DNA of 32,988 bases. Origin: Paramacrobiotus richtersi. Its lineage: Eukaryota > Tardigrada > Eutardigrada > Parachela > Macrobiotidae. This document shows positions 20,435-32,400 of the stretch, piece by piece. How positions within the stretch are numbered: position 1 is the stretch's first letter; every line of letters begins with the position of its first letter. The DNA lies in NCBI GenBank assembly GCA_034698045.1, contig JAQGAU010000255.1, positions 1 to 32,988 of the forward strand, given 5' to 3'. The position numbers were made by a program, and so were the translations under genes. The notes beneath the pieces are model-generated. The model was not told where the DNA came from and searched no databases. It worked only from the letters and a program-made list of their open reading frames with translations.

Positions 20435-21543
20435 CAGCCCTGCTTGGCCAACTTCGGTCAAAAGTGTTTGGCACTGTGCCACCTTCCGTTGCGCAGTTTT
20501 TAGGCACGTACTCATGACTTTTCTAGAGCAACTTTTTGTCCTCTATCTGATGGACGTCAGACAGAACAGCGTCCTAGAACCCGGCTCTGCAGAATTCTGT
20601 CTGAACACGCAGAGGTAGGGGTCGTTTTTGTTGGTGGTACAAACGTTACTGCAGAGACCCAACCAGTACGTATCCAGGTACTTCGTATGCCTCATTCGAT
20701 AACACACAAGTGGTTTCTCCTTATAAGCTAAAAACAGTTCGCATTTAAAATGACAGCTCGGGAAGGCGAATCCCCGACTTTCATCTCCCATAGACTCCTA
20801 TGTTAAAACACACGTGCAGAAAAGCCGCTCCTGGATGCGCAAGAGCAAGTTTTCGAAAACGTTTTGCTAATTTGCGGATACAGTACGACCTAAGCAAGCG
20901 GAGAAAGGCGTTGACTTGAGTATGCGATGCATGAGTGGCGAATAAAACATTTTCGAATCTTGGCATGATGATCTGAAGCAGTGATGAAGAAAACATGACT
21001 GAAACTTCAAGGTGCAAGATGTTCGAAAATGCTTTGCACACGTCACAAATTCAAAATGAAACGGACATTTGGGTTTATCCTCTACAGCTGCGCTACAAAA
21101 ACACCCATGTGCAACCTCATCAGGCTGTATGACAGAGATCAAACTAGCCACTGGTCAAGTTGGATACTGTTGCTGGTGCAACCGCCCACAGCAGCCGAAA
21201 AGCGGCTTGAACAGAATTTTTTTGCTACGCGCTAGAACACGAAAGAAAGTTCTTTCGAATGAACATAAAATTGTAAAAATGTATGCGTTCTACAATTTTT
21301 TAGAAATTGTTCAAGTAGTTGTGTGGAAGAGAAAAGCACGGGTCGGACAGGTTTTTGTTGCTGGTGTGATTCGATATAAAATTTGCTAGAAATTCCAGTC
21401 GCCTGATAAAGCCAATCTTTATACCTTCAAAGATAGCAGGATGTATGGCCGTTCGGAATATGTTGAAAAAATAACTGTGTGACTTCACGGTGGGCGATGA
21501 GAGGGGCCGAAACCAGTTGACCGAAGTTGGCCAAGCAGGACTG
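20435..21543. mobile_element. 1.1-kb DNA transposon-like element with 27-bp terminal inverted repeats
   Basis: The left end CAGCCCTGCTTGGCCAACTT (20435-20461 in full) and the right end (21517-21543) are inverted repeats matching at 26 of 27 bases. TA lies directly outside each end, as expected for a TA target-site duplication. The TA flank and CAG start fit Tc1/mariner-type ends; hAT-type ends can also begin CAG, but no 8-bp duplication was seen. No intact transposase is present, only short broken frames on both strands, so the element is non-autonomous or decayed. It sits in intron 4 of copy B and is absent from copy A. Confidence 0.75.
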
Positions 21544-21855
21544 TATATCTGTAGATACTAATCCACCACTTTTTCATTTGTCCCACTTTAGTGCAATGAG
21601 TTTTGTATATCCGTGCTGCATGAGCCTGCATCGATGATTGAAAGTGAATTCTAAACATATAAACCGTCACTTTACGCTCGCCGATGGCTGCGCTAAAGCA
21701 CCGACGCGAAGAAACGAAAGGTCACAGGGTGTAATTATTTAATCATTAACCACCGTCCTCGACTTATTACCGTAACAGAAATCGTGGATTACAGTCTTTA
21801 GTTTGTGTCGTGACCGACCGACAAATACACAACATGAAACCCCCCTTCGCTGGGT

Positions 21856-24800
21856 AAATTAATTTATCGCAGTTATTTACTTTTCGGAATCTTGTACCGT
21901 TATGCGAATAGTCGCTATTAACCATTATACGAATTGTCGCTAATATTGTGAATCGTAGTGCTGAGGCTCTTATAATACATCGATCACAATGTCGTGTGAA
22001 CGTCTGGATAATTAAGTTGTCTTTGAAAGTTAACACAGCAACTCAAAAGTAACCCTTTTTTTCAGTCTTTCCACGATCGGACTAAATCTGTTTTCTGAGG
22101 CACACACCGTTGACACACGTTTCAGCTGGCGTTTTTCAGACAGTTATATCTGAATTTTTTATTTACGTAGATTTTAATTTAATCTGACTTCGAGAATTAT
22201 ACCTGGCTGCAGATTACCGCGGTATTATTGTTGATGGGTCTTCTTATCGTTGTTGAATCTTTGGGCAGTGAAGGTAATATTTTCGAGGAATAAAGCGAAT
22301 GTTCTCGAAAAGTCTACCGGTTGGTATCGTATCCTACACCTTGCGACAGTTGGTCGTAGTGAAGTGGCCTATTGTTACGAACCCCATAATCCACAAAAAA
22401 ACAGCCAAAAATGTTAGAAATTAGAATTAGCTTTCTCCTGCTAGAGTTTGTTGAGGTGACTTCTCTTTTTACATCAAGCATTAACCTGTTCCTGTATTTG
22501 CGAAGCCTGCGCTGACTTTCCAAATAATGTGGTTTTGGGGATCGTCTGCGCAAAGCAGGTGCCGAGTTTTGCTGATTGTTCGCCCGGTTCGAATAATTTC
22601 CTGAGAAATTTTGTACAGATTGCGTAAAAAATAAAAATAAAATAATGAAGTTGCGATAAGTACCCTATTATGTATAGTATGCTATTGTATCCGTATGGTA
22701 GTTAGAATCGTTCTTTTGACTGTGATTGCGACTCGGTTTTTGTTCGCACCAAGGAATGCAGTTCTTTTTACAGAATTTTGGACTAATAATAACATGTTTT
22801 TTAACGTCAAGGATACGGTGCATGCGATGGCTGTTGAAAAAAGTTTACAGAAACGAATTACATGCTGGTATAGATTTACATTAGTACTGTGCGTTGAACC
22901 AGATCATGTCCGCAATTCGAATATGTAGCCACTTCACTACGATAACCGTGCAGGCTCAACTGCAGTAAGTACGCACAATCAACATTGAATTGGTACTACT
23001 TAGATACATATACCAAGTACGCATTGTGCACGTCATTTAGGCCAGCTTTTTATTCTAAGCTATGGATTTTACAATTCGGCACCTAGTAATGTGCTTGGAT
23101 TAACACAGGTTGATTTAAATCTAATATTTCTGTAGGATTTATGCGGCTGTGGAAGGTGATCGAAGCGGCCAAAGCGGCGCATGCCCGATGTAAAATGCAG
23201 CAAGAAATTCCCAAGATCAACCGGGAATTCGAGGATCCTTTCATAAGACTGCAGCGGAAAATGTCCCATACGAATAAGAAGCACTTTCTGATGTAAGACT
23301 ATCACGTTCTCACCTGTCTTTAGATATCGGATAGGTTCGGTCAGATGTTTTCAAAATTGCAAATTTTAATCGATACGTTATTCTTTTTAAAAATGCTGAA
23401 TTTGTTGTGATAGCAAAGCTGATGATATTATTATGGTATACACCAGTTAACGAAATCGAGCTTCATGGCGCAGTAATGAGAAGTGAACAATCGTAGTGCA
23501 GTGGCAATATTGCCTGAGTTAGTGTACATAGTCCGTATAAAATTCCGCTGTTTCTATATAAATATAAATTTTTTTGTTTAGTTGGCCGACTGTACTAGTA
23601 CTCTGTAATTACAGTAATTATAATAATACTGAATAATTAAGGTATTGCAGTCGGTAGAGTGGAGTTGCATTTTATAATGAGACGAGTTTATAGACACACT
23701 GTACGGAGTGAAGATATCAGGGAATCATGGGAAGATATCAGCAGTCATGATGTTAAAAACGTTTTATCAGAATATTATTATGTTGTAACACATGGGACGT
23801 CGATTTTATCTTCTAGTATTCCTGAAATTCAGGTTTGAAATCAAGAAACAAGTGAGAACAGCGAAGCAGACTAATCCAGTTCTGTTTTTACTAAATTAAT
23901 CATGCTACATATTTTATCTTACAATTCAGTTAAGTAGTCTGAATTTTAGTTTAATTTATATATGTAGATATTTAATTATTTGAATCAGTTTATTTTGATC
24001 AGTCAAATCAAATATCACAACGTTCACAAGCTACATACATTGGAAACGACCGGTATCGAAAAAACCGGTGCAAGTAGCGGTTGTCTGATTTATTGTCAGC
24101 AAATTAAGTTTCCTCTCATCTCATATCACAACATCTGCGATTCTGTCTCATCGGTTATTACGAATAGTGGATACAATTCCGTGTGTAACAAAATTCGCAA
24201 AAACCAATCGTTATGCATAGAAGAGTATTGACCGATCGAAAAAAGTAATATTAGCAGTTCTTCTTTGCTTTATCTGTGATGAATATTTCACTATCTTCCA
24301 ACACTTCGATAAACAGATAAACCAAATCGGTTAGCGTTAGTTGACCCCTCCATCTTGCAGAGTGTTTGAGGCCGCCATCAACTGGAAAAAGCACGACCGA
24401 CTGGCACGCTCAAAGCACTTCCAGTCCCTGATGGGCTGCATCCGTTTCGCCCTGATGACCACTGATGAGCTGGCCCTTACGGTTGTAGAGATCGGCTAAA
24501 GGTCACCTAGAAATCGTTAGCGATCTTGCCGCCATCGACGGCAAAATTAACTGTTTTTTGGAACAGCTTCTTTCTGAATATATAACCATTTTAATTATTG
24601 ATTTAATTCGACTAATAATTTTAATACATATATAGTTTTGTTTTGAAACAGGCTGCAACTGTCGTGTGCTAGCAAATCTTCTAAGACATTTCTTATTATG
24701 GTTACACAGACTGAAATATGGTTTTATGGCGGTGCATATCGATAAGTGAGCATCCGTAGTGTAGTGGCTGCAGCAGTAATCGTGTTCATACCAGTCGATA

Positions 24801-25420
24801 TTTGTACCTAATAAATAATAATATAACCCACCGTAATCTGAATGCAAGTCGAATTTTCAAATTTTTTTCTTGAATTTGCTTTTTTACTTGGCTGACGTGG
24901 TTTGCTGTTGATTTACTATAATAATTGTAATCATAAATAAAATACTTTACATTACAATCACTCATTTCACCATAATATATTGTCAAATAGTGTTCAGTTT
25001 TACAGTAAATAATTGTCGCTAGTTAAGTCTGTAATTAGATCTGGCCGCTTGAAAATGTGGTAAATCGCCGCTGATTTTATCGGAATATTGTTGCGTTCCC
25101 TCTTTTGCAATGAATTATGCCATTTTATTTTTGAATTTGATTCGTAAATTTTAATAAATAACCTGAAGGTTGCTTAGTTTGATCATAATTAATATGATGC
25201 TGATTAAATATTAAACAATTGTTAACATTTCGATGAAGTAGCCTGTTGTTCTAATCTGATGTAAACTGGACGAAATTCACAAATCATTTGTATTTCCAGA
25301 GCGTGTTCGTATGCCAGCCAAAATCAGAACTGGTCCCATTACGAGTTACCCAAAACACGAACTAATCCCGTTCGAATGGAGAAACATTACGAAATATTGG
25401 GTTGTGCCGTTGATCTGTAA
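21856..25420 (+). pseudogene. BTB-BACK copy C, fragmentary (exons 3, 6 and 7)
   Basis: Starts inside intron 1 (motif copies at 21952 and 22353). Exon 2 is deleted near 22620, where intron 1 joins intron 2. Exon 3 (23136-23292) is complete, open and has good splice sites. Exons 4 and 5 are absent. Exon 6 (24361 to about 24480) lost 11 bases between AGTG repeats at its start, which shifts the frame, and lost its 3' half through a deletion into intron 6. Exon 7 (25300-25420) is intact, coding a tail very close to that of A and ending GCAVDL, with AATAAA at 25614. No start codon exon exists. The order shows this was a full copy that lost blocks. Confidence 0.85.
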
Positions 25421-26030
25421 TCCAAATTGACCAATATTGTTCATTTTCGGGGTTTTTGTAATTATTCAGTTTTTGTTGGCCATGTGTATTTCTGTGTCCA
25501 CTTCATATTATGGAAAAAGTGGCAGTAAATCCGAAGTTTTTGTGTTTCTAGGCAGTTATTTCCTTAATGTGTTAGGAAGTCTGTTAAACGAAATTCGTAT
25601 TAAATGGTTGGTTAATAAAATTTTTTATGAGAGACGTTCAGAATCGTAGTGCAATGGCTGCATCATGCACGTCACCGTTGGTGAGGTCGTGGCCAGTTGC
25701 CACAATTTTATAAGACAATATTGTCGCAGTTTTTATTACATTGGACTTTTTGCTTTTGTTTGATTAAATGGCTACTAATTTATTATAAAATACTATAATA
25801 GTAAGCGACTAGGATATCGATTCCCAGTAAGATACTATTTCACAGTTTTAAGTGTAAATAATGCAGTCAGTTAGTTAGGTGTCTTGCCTTGGCTCAGCAA
25901 TTTATTATAATTCCTATTTCAGATAATTATATGGAAATATCTGTTCTGTGCCGTAAGTGTAATATTATGATATCTTTGCTTTCCCCGTTCCCGGTTGCAA
26001 AATGGCAAGCAGTATAAAGGCTACAAGATA
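25421..26030. other. 3' flank of copy C
   Basis: Contains AATAAA (25614), a dispersed-motif copy (25643-25659) and AT-rich sequence matching the 3' flank of copy A, then passes into intron 1-type sequence of D1. No gene is seen. Confidence 0.6.
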
Positions 26031-27633
26031 CAAAAGTAATAATAACAACTAAAAAAAAATTAACGTGTGAATATAATAAATTTAGAAAAATTTCATTCTG
26101 TAATTGTAAAAATTATGATCTTTTTGTTTTCCTGAATCAGGGAGACTAAAGGGACCCTGATTACAAAGTGACAACTCAAAGCGCTGTGTTTTGGCTGTAT
26201 TACAGTTGTTATATATGTGTAAGTAATTATCTATCAGTTATGGAATAATGTATGTTTATTCGACAAAAGCCCGGGTGTAAAGTACATTTTATATTTGCAA
26301 GGTAAAATCAGTTCAAACAAAGATGAACGTGCATCGCGCAATCCCAATATTTCTTACCACTGTGAATCGTAGTACAAAGGCAAAACATTTTGTGTAAACG
26401 TCTGGTAAATCAAAGTTCTCTTTCGTAGTTCTCGACAACAGCTTACATTAGATATAACCATTCTTTTTATTATTCTTTATAATTATGTATAATCGGACTG
26501 AAACATGGTGGGGAGGAAAAAAGTGGTGCAGCTGGGTTCTTTTGGATCATTGTGTGAAGTTTTTTGTTTACACAGATTCTAATTTGTTCTGACTCTGGTT
26601 ACACGTGGCTGCTAATTGTTTTGTTTACTGGGTCTTTTACAGTTGTTGAATTTTTTGGCACGTCACCGGTAATGTCTATGAAGATTTTTAAACAACGATC
26701 ATGCTTGAAATGTTTTCGTGCCACGTTCGTATCAGCTCCTTCACACTGTTAACTATGGAAGTTAGTCGTAGTGAAGTGGCTTACTGCCTGCGACCCAGCC
26801 TTCTTCGCTTTCAGTCCACAAAAAAAAATAAGAACATGTAAGAACTGGCTTTCTCGTAGCAAAGTTTTTTCAGCTTATTTTTGTTGATGCATCATTTAAA
26901 TCTGTTCGTGGAGTTTTCAAAGCCTGTATGAACTTTCCATATGATAACATAATGCTATTGTGGATAGCTTGTAGCAGTGCGAGTATAACCGATTTCAGCT
27001 CATTTGTCGCCCGGTTTGAACAACTTTCGGCAAATTTAACGGCACCGTCGCGTCGCCCTCTAGATCGGTCACCGGCTGATCCATTTCGACATAAGTATTT
27101 CTACAACACATAAAGTGGCCTTCAGGATCGGTCACCGGCTGATCCATTTCAAAATTCTCTCTTCCTAGATAACATATTTCAATAAATAGAATATTAACAG
27201 CTAATTAAAATTAAAATTTCTCGGAGCATGCGGTGCAGCTTAGCATGACCTCGCTGGGGGTCAACAGTGGACGCAAATTCCCCATGCACTGAACGGTATG
27301 AAATGTGTTAAAAATGTTCATCCGAACGAATTACTGACTGTGAGAACGGGTGTACTGATTATTGAGGGTACTGAGAACAGTGCGATTTCTCGTTTAGCCA
27401 CTTCACTACGTTAAGCATATGCAGTCAGATTTATTCGTAGCAATTATTTTAAAGTATGTGGTATGCGGATCGACATGGCCAGATGGTACTTTTCGGCCAT
27501 TTTCTCACTCTAAACTGTAGACTCCAATTCGGTACATCACTTGTATTGTGGTGAATGAAAACAGCGGCTGTGTTACAACTGATATGAATCCCCTAATTAT
27601 TTGTTTAGGTCTTGGATTTATGCGCCTGCTGAC
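26030..27633 (+). pseudogene. BTB-BACK fragment D1 (intron 1, scrambled exon 2, start of exon 3)
   Basis: Intron 1 sequence begins at a GTGAATATAATAAATTTAGA block shared with A and D2. Exon 2 is scrambled: its 5' part is present twice in reverse orientation (27036-27087 and 27117-27207, the latter also carrying the intron 1 acceptor), while its middle and end are forward (27221-27285). Intron 2 carries the inverted motif at 27396. Only about 17 bases of exon 3 remain (27614-27630, GATTTATGCGCC...) before the sequence jumps back to intron 1. Confidence 0.8.
27036..27207 (-). repeat. Inverted duplicate of exon 2 5' end
   Basis: The minus strand of 27036-27087 reads GAAATGGATCAGCCGGTGAC... as in exon 2 (EMDQPVTD). 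The minus strand of 27117-27207 reads the same start again, preceded by ATATGTTATCTAGGAAG from the intron 1 acceptor. The two reversed copies are 29 bases apart. Confidence 0.85.
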
Positions 27634-28591
27634 AAGTTGTATAACAACCATAATATTGACAATAAACAAAACATAAAGTGGTGAATATAATACATTTAGA
27701 AAAAGTTTATTCATTGTGATCAGTTCTCTCAGTGTAGAAATTATGATCTTTATGCCTTCCTGATGCAAAAAGGCAGCTTAAAGTGCTGATTTTGTTGCCG
27801 TTCAAATGTGTTGTAACACTACTTATTCAATTATGTTCGTACCTGTCGGAATCGTAATAGTAGTTAATAAAAATGCGAATCGTAGTGCCAAGGCTCTTGT
27901 GCTTAATAAACATGAACGTGTCTTATGGCAAGTCGAAAGTATGTTTACGGGGATTTTGAACAGAGACAATGGTACTTGGTCGGCGTCGTGTCAGGTTCAT
28001 ACTACACATTATTAATGTGAAAGTTATTCCTAGTGAAGTGGCTTATTACCTTCTGCTCAGGCTAGTCAGCATTATATCCACGAAAAAAATAGAAAACGTT
28101 AAAACTGGCTTTGTCTGGACAAAGTAATTTAAGCTTTTGTTTTTTCATCAGCTAAAACTGTGTCGGTAATTTCTAAAGCCTGACATGAACTTTCACAAAT
28201 ACACCATGCTTCTCTTCAGCGCTTGCTCAGAGCAGTGTCGATTTGAGCTAATTCTTCGCCCGGTTCGTGCAATTTCCTGAGAATTTTCGTACTCATTGTA
28301 AGCTGTCGATATTTTATTTATTTGAATATGTTTCTTAGGAGGTGAGTTTTGAAATGGATCAGCCGGTGTCCGATCCTGAGGGGGATCGCGCCGGTGCCGC
28401 TCAATTTGCCGGAGCACGCGGTGCAGCGTCGCATGACATCTCTGGAAGTCACCAGTGGACGCGAATTCCCCCCGATCAACAAACTGGCGGTCAGAGCCAA
28501 GTGTCGCAAAGGACTGGCGGCTACCAGTACGTAGGAACAATCTAATTATACAGCAATTCGGTCAACCATGTATCACTGCTGCAGACGGCAT

Positions 28592-28815
28592 TGATGAAAT
28601 TACGATAATGATACGGACTGATAATTAACAAAGAAATATTGAAAAAATAGTGTAATTAATACAGTAATGAAATTACGATAATGGACGGATAATTAATAAA
28701 GAAATTTTGAATAAATAGTGTACGTAAAATACAGTACCAAAATTACGATAACAGACGGATAGTTAATACAGAAATAAATATTGAAAAATAAAGTAATGAG
28801 ATTACGATAATGGAT
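28592..28815. repeat. Local tandem expansion of an intron 2 segment
   Basis: ATTACGATAAT-type units start at 28599, 28672, 28742 and 28801 (spacing 73, 70 and 59), each followed by GGA(C/T)GGATAATTAAT-like sequence. Copies A (about 11519) and B (about 18893) have a single unit. Confidence 0.8.
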
Positions 28816-29036
28816 GAATATTTTTGAAATAAATTTCAATAGAATAAATAATCCAATTACTCAATATAATGGCGTATTATGGCAGTTAATCCATGAGCAG
28901 CGTGTTGCTGTGTATGTATATGCATGCAGCTGCGACTTGGTTTCTGTTCCCACAAATGGATGCCCTTTTTACAAAATTTCTGATTAATACCAACACGTAT
29001 CTTAAGGCTACAGTGTATGGATGTTTAAAAAAATGT

Positions 29037-29066
29037 ACACGAACGACCTACGTAGGTCGTTCGTGT
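29037..29066. repeat. 30-bp perfect palindrome
   Basis: The arms ACACGAACGACCTAC and GTAGGTCGTTCGTGT are adjacent with no spacer. Only one arm is present at the matching place in copies A and C. Confidence 0.95.
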
Positions 29067-29070
29067 AGGT

Positions 29071-29130
29071 CGCACAGTTCTAAATCTGTACCAGCATGTA
29101 TACATGCTGGTACAGATTTAGAACTGTGCG
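29071..29130. repeat. 60-bp perfect palindrome
   Basis: Two exact 30-base arms meet at 29100/29101 (centre GCATGTATACATGC, arms ending CGCACAGTTC and GAACTGTGCG). It lies four bases after the 30-bp palindrome. Copies A and C have only the right arm at this place, so the left arm is an inverted duplication. Confidence 0.95.
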
Positions 29131-29469
29131 TTGAATGAGACGAAGAGTCCGGTTGAATCATATAGTCACTTCACTACGATAACCATGCAGACTGAACTGC
29201 AGTATGCACAATTAACAATAACGTTGAATTGGTACGGTACATACGGTAGCGCTTTATATAGCACATGCATACATATGTATACCGAGTACGCAGTACGCAC
29301 ATCATTTGATTGTAAACCAGCTTCCTTTTTCCTGTGGATTTTCCAGTTCGTATTGTGTTTGGAATGACACAAGTTGATTGCTTCGGTTATTACCGTGGGA
29401 TTTATGCGGCTACTGAAGGTGATCGAAGCGGCCAAAGCGGCGCATGCCCAATGTAAAATGCAGCAGCCT

Positions 29470-32400
29470 GTAAATAAATGTCTGATTCTTACTTACGCAG
29501 ACTATAAACGTGAAATAAATCAATGAAATTTTACGAAAATTATTAACGATAATGGCGTATTACGACAGTTACTCTATCACTATCAGAGCATGTTACTACT
29601 GTTTCAGTATACATGACTCAGAATCATTCTGTTGACAGTGATTGCGACTTGGTTTTTGTTTTTGGTACAAATGCATATGGATTGCTTTTTACAAAATTTT
29701 CGACTAAGTAATGATAACATGCACGTTGACGACGGTTGAAAAAAACTTCAGGCTGGTACAGATTCAGAGCTGTGCGTTAAACCAGAGCTCCAGATGTCAT
29801 GGGGAGTATGTAGCCACTTCACTACGGTAATCCTACAGGCTGAACTGCAGTACGCACACAACTAACGTTGAATTGAACACACTCATACCGAGTACGAAGT
29901 ACGCATTGTGGACAATATTTAATCCAGCTTCTTTTTCTACACTGTGGATTTTAATTCGGTACCGAGTACTGTGACTGGATCAACAACAGCTGATTTAATT
30001 CTAATATTTCTGTAGGGTTTATGCGTATCCTGACTGACATCGGCTCAGCGGTGACCTGATTGGGACTGCGCAATGTCCTCTATTATTTGTACGTGGGTAG
30101 GAATCAAGGCGAGTCTGTTGTTTTATACACTTTGATACGAAAAATACAAAACAGTTTTCTTTTATTATAGCAACGAACATTGCATATTTTAGATGGAAGA
30201 TTCATCGATTTATCAACTTAATAAAATTACTTGCACCAGTCATTAAAAAGTTTATATATATTTTGCAGTGAGTACAAGCAGGCCGCGAACCGAAATCTTT
30301 ATGTGAAAAAAGTCACGAAGTTGATAAGATCGAGAAATCGTGTCATAAACAACTGGTAAATATAGTACTGAAAAAATATTTCATTTCGCCGGTAATCAAC
30401 GTAATCTACGCCCTTACGGAAAAGCCAAATTTAAGTACGAATTTTCTTAATGATATATTATCAAGTAAATTTGTACTTGAAGTATGCAACAAAGCACGTC
30501 TCGGGACCGATGGCGAAGTAAAAATTTCTTTGTCTCACTTCTTTATACCGATCCGTGTTGCGTCGATGTTTAAAAGTTCGGGCATGGATATGTTTATTCG
30601 TAAATGTATTAATAATTAATTCTATTCACTAAACTAATTCACTCGATTAGTTCAAACTTACGCACAACGAACCGGCTCGTCATTAAAATTTATTTTTTTA
30701 ATAATTAATTCTATTCACTAAACTAAAAAAATAAATTTTAATGACCTAATAATTTTTTAGTGAGCCGGTTCGTTGTGCGTAAGTTTGAACTAATCGAAAA
30801 AATTAATATGATCAGTATCTCCTCCGTGCAGCACAGAAGTTTTTTCGAATAGTCTTGCAACTTGAAGTGCAAAGCATTAAAGGGTTTTAAGCCTCCGTAC
30901 TACGATCATCACGTCATCGTAATGTTTCATAGGCAGGCTTGCACCATACGGCCTTTCCGTCCGTACATACAGATTATTCAACGTTGCACCGTCGGAATAA
31001 AACATTCTTATTAAGACTGGTACATTCTTATATCAAGTAAAAAATTAAAAGGCATTCAGCAATATAGTTTTCCAGATGGCAAAAACGAAACAAAACAGAA
31101 AATTAATAAAAATAATTTGCTCATTCAGATAAGGTAACGAAGTAACTACAAATCAGTCAATAAAAAACAGCGCCATATTTTCGATTACAATATGGATACT
31201 TTGTACAGGTAGGATACAGCAATTTCGTAGAGATATTCGACGCAGCCCCCGACCTCCGCCTGCATTACCTGGCCAAGATGGCCGAGGCGTTCGCCAACGG
31301 TCTCCTACAGGAACATAATCTGTGGAGCACGGTGAGCGCCACCCGCGGCAACCCCTGCGGACTCTTCGACATTGCCTGGACCAAGCTGGCCACCATGTTC
31401 GTCGAGCTGGCCACGGGACGGGAGTTTATGGAGATGGACGTGGAGGATGTCCTGTGGTTCCTCAAACAGAATGAACTCAAGATTACGGTCAGTTAGACAG
31501 CTGGTATCATTCTCTTTTTTATTAACTCTTTCTTCTGATCCCTTGCGTATTGAACAAAAGCCATCATCCGCTCCTTTCAGTGAGCGGCCTTTCATGTTGT
31601 CCAGAGGATAGTTTTTGTCCATCTGAACTTCTCGTGTTGTCGTTAGACGCCCGCTGCAATAAAATAGTTCATTTCCACTTTTATTTAAATTTTTGTAACA
31701 CCTGGCTTTTTTATTTTACTCGACACTTTGTACGTAAATTAAAAATTAGTACTTTCAAAAGCAGGGCGCTGGTTCATTTCGTTTGTGATATTTAATTACG
31801 GCATTTGTGGTGGATTGGCTCAAAAAGAGATGCATCATGGAGCCCAAATTGTTTGTTATTGTTATTGTGTCGTATCTGGTGCAGGTATCAGGCGCTCCAT
31901 AGACTAACACTGGGAGATATATAAATTGTAGTGTATCGGCTAACAGAACGGTAGCAATATAATCGTGAAGCCTGGGGCATGAACCGCATACCGGTAAATT
32001 TGTTAAGACGCATCATGCAGGCAACATATAGTATATTTTTCGTTACATTCAAAAATAAACTAGTATCTACTGTGGTATTTTTGTGTACTGATTTGGAAAG
32101 CAAATAGAGAAGCACAGATTAATCGTTGAGATTGCAAGATTCGTTGGATAGTCATTTTTCCTGTATGAGGAGAGATATAAGGAGAAAAACATAATCATGT
32201 ACGAAAAATTGATACACACACCGTTATTTCGCAAACAAGTTAGGCACGTTTTCAAAAGAAGATAGCCAGGTTGTACGCCTAGTCGGTTAAAATGACCCCT
32301 ATTGCAGAGTGAATACGAAGTGTTTGAGGCCGGAATCAACTGGATGAAGCACGATCGAAAGACTGGCACGTCTTCCGCACTTCCAGTCGCTCATGGGCTG

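Larger units (their letters stand above)
17524..21855 (+). pseudogene. BTB-BACK copy B, broken (exons 1-4 only)
   Basis: Exon 1 (17524-17796) is intact and about 91% identical in protein to copy A. Exon 2 (18623-18820) has its acceptor changed from AG to AA and a 2-base insertion in the codons after MDQPVTD, shifting the frame. Exon 3 (19240-19396) is open with good splice sites. Exon 4 starts at 19523 but ends in a stop at 19680-19682, where about 138 bases replace the segment coding YKQNPILIDFGSA. The rest resumes at 19821-19876 with a 1-base deletion. Intron 4 follows, interrupted by the inverted-repeat element at 20435-21543, and then changes near 21855 into intron 1-type sequence of copy C. 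Exons 5-7 are missing. A functional product is very unlikely. Confidence 0.85.
27640..29466 (+). pseudogene. BTB-BACK fragment D2 (intron 1, exon 2, truncated exon 3)
   Basis: Intron 1 begins at the same GTGAATATAATA block as D1. Exon 2 (28339-28526) has a good acceptor (CTTAG|GAG) and the usual GTACGT donor, but an extra base near 28383 shifts the frame, and 9 bases are missing before GREFP. Intron 2 carries an expanded tandem array and two strong palindromes. Exon 3 (29400-29466) has its acceptor changed from AG to GG (CCGTGG|GATTT) and stops after the codons for CKMQQ. It has neither a start exon nor a downstream coding part. Confidence 0.8.

Noticed and set aside
21029-21389. Cys-containing short frames inside the inverted-repeat element, faintly like a transposase zinc ribbon
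   Set aside because: The resemblance needs frame changes and no catalytic acidic residues can be placed, so no transposase family is assigned.
17524-21855. Copy B as a working second BTB gene
   Set aside because: A lost acceptor, a 2-base insertion, an in-exon stop and missing exons 5-7 rule out a BTB-BACK product, although exon 1 and exon 3 are open.
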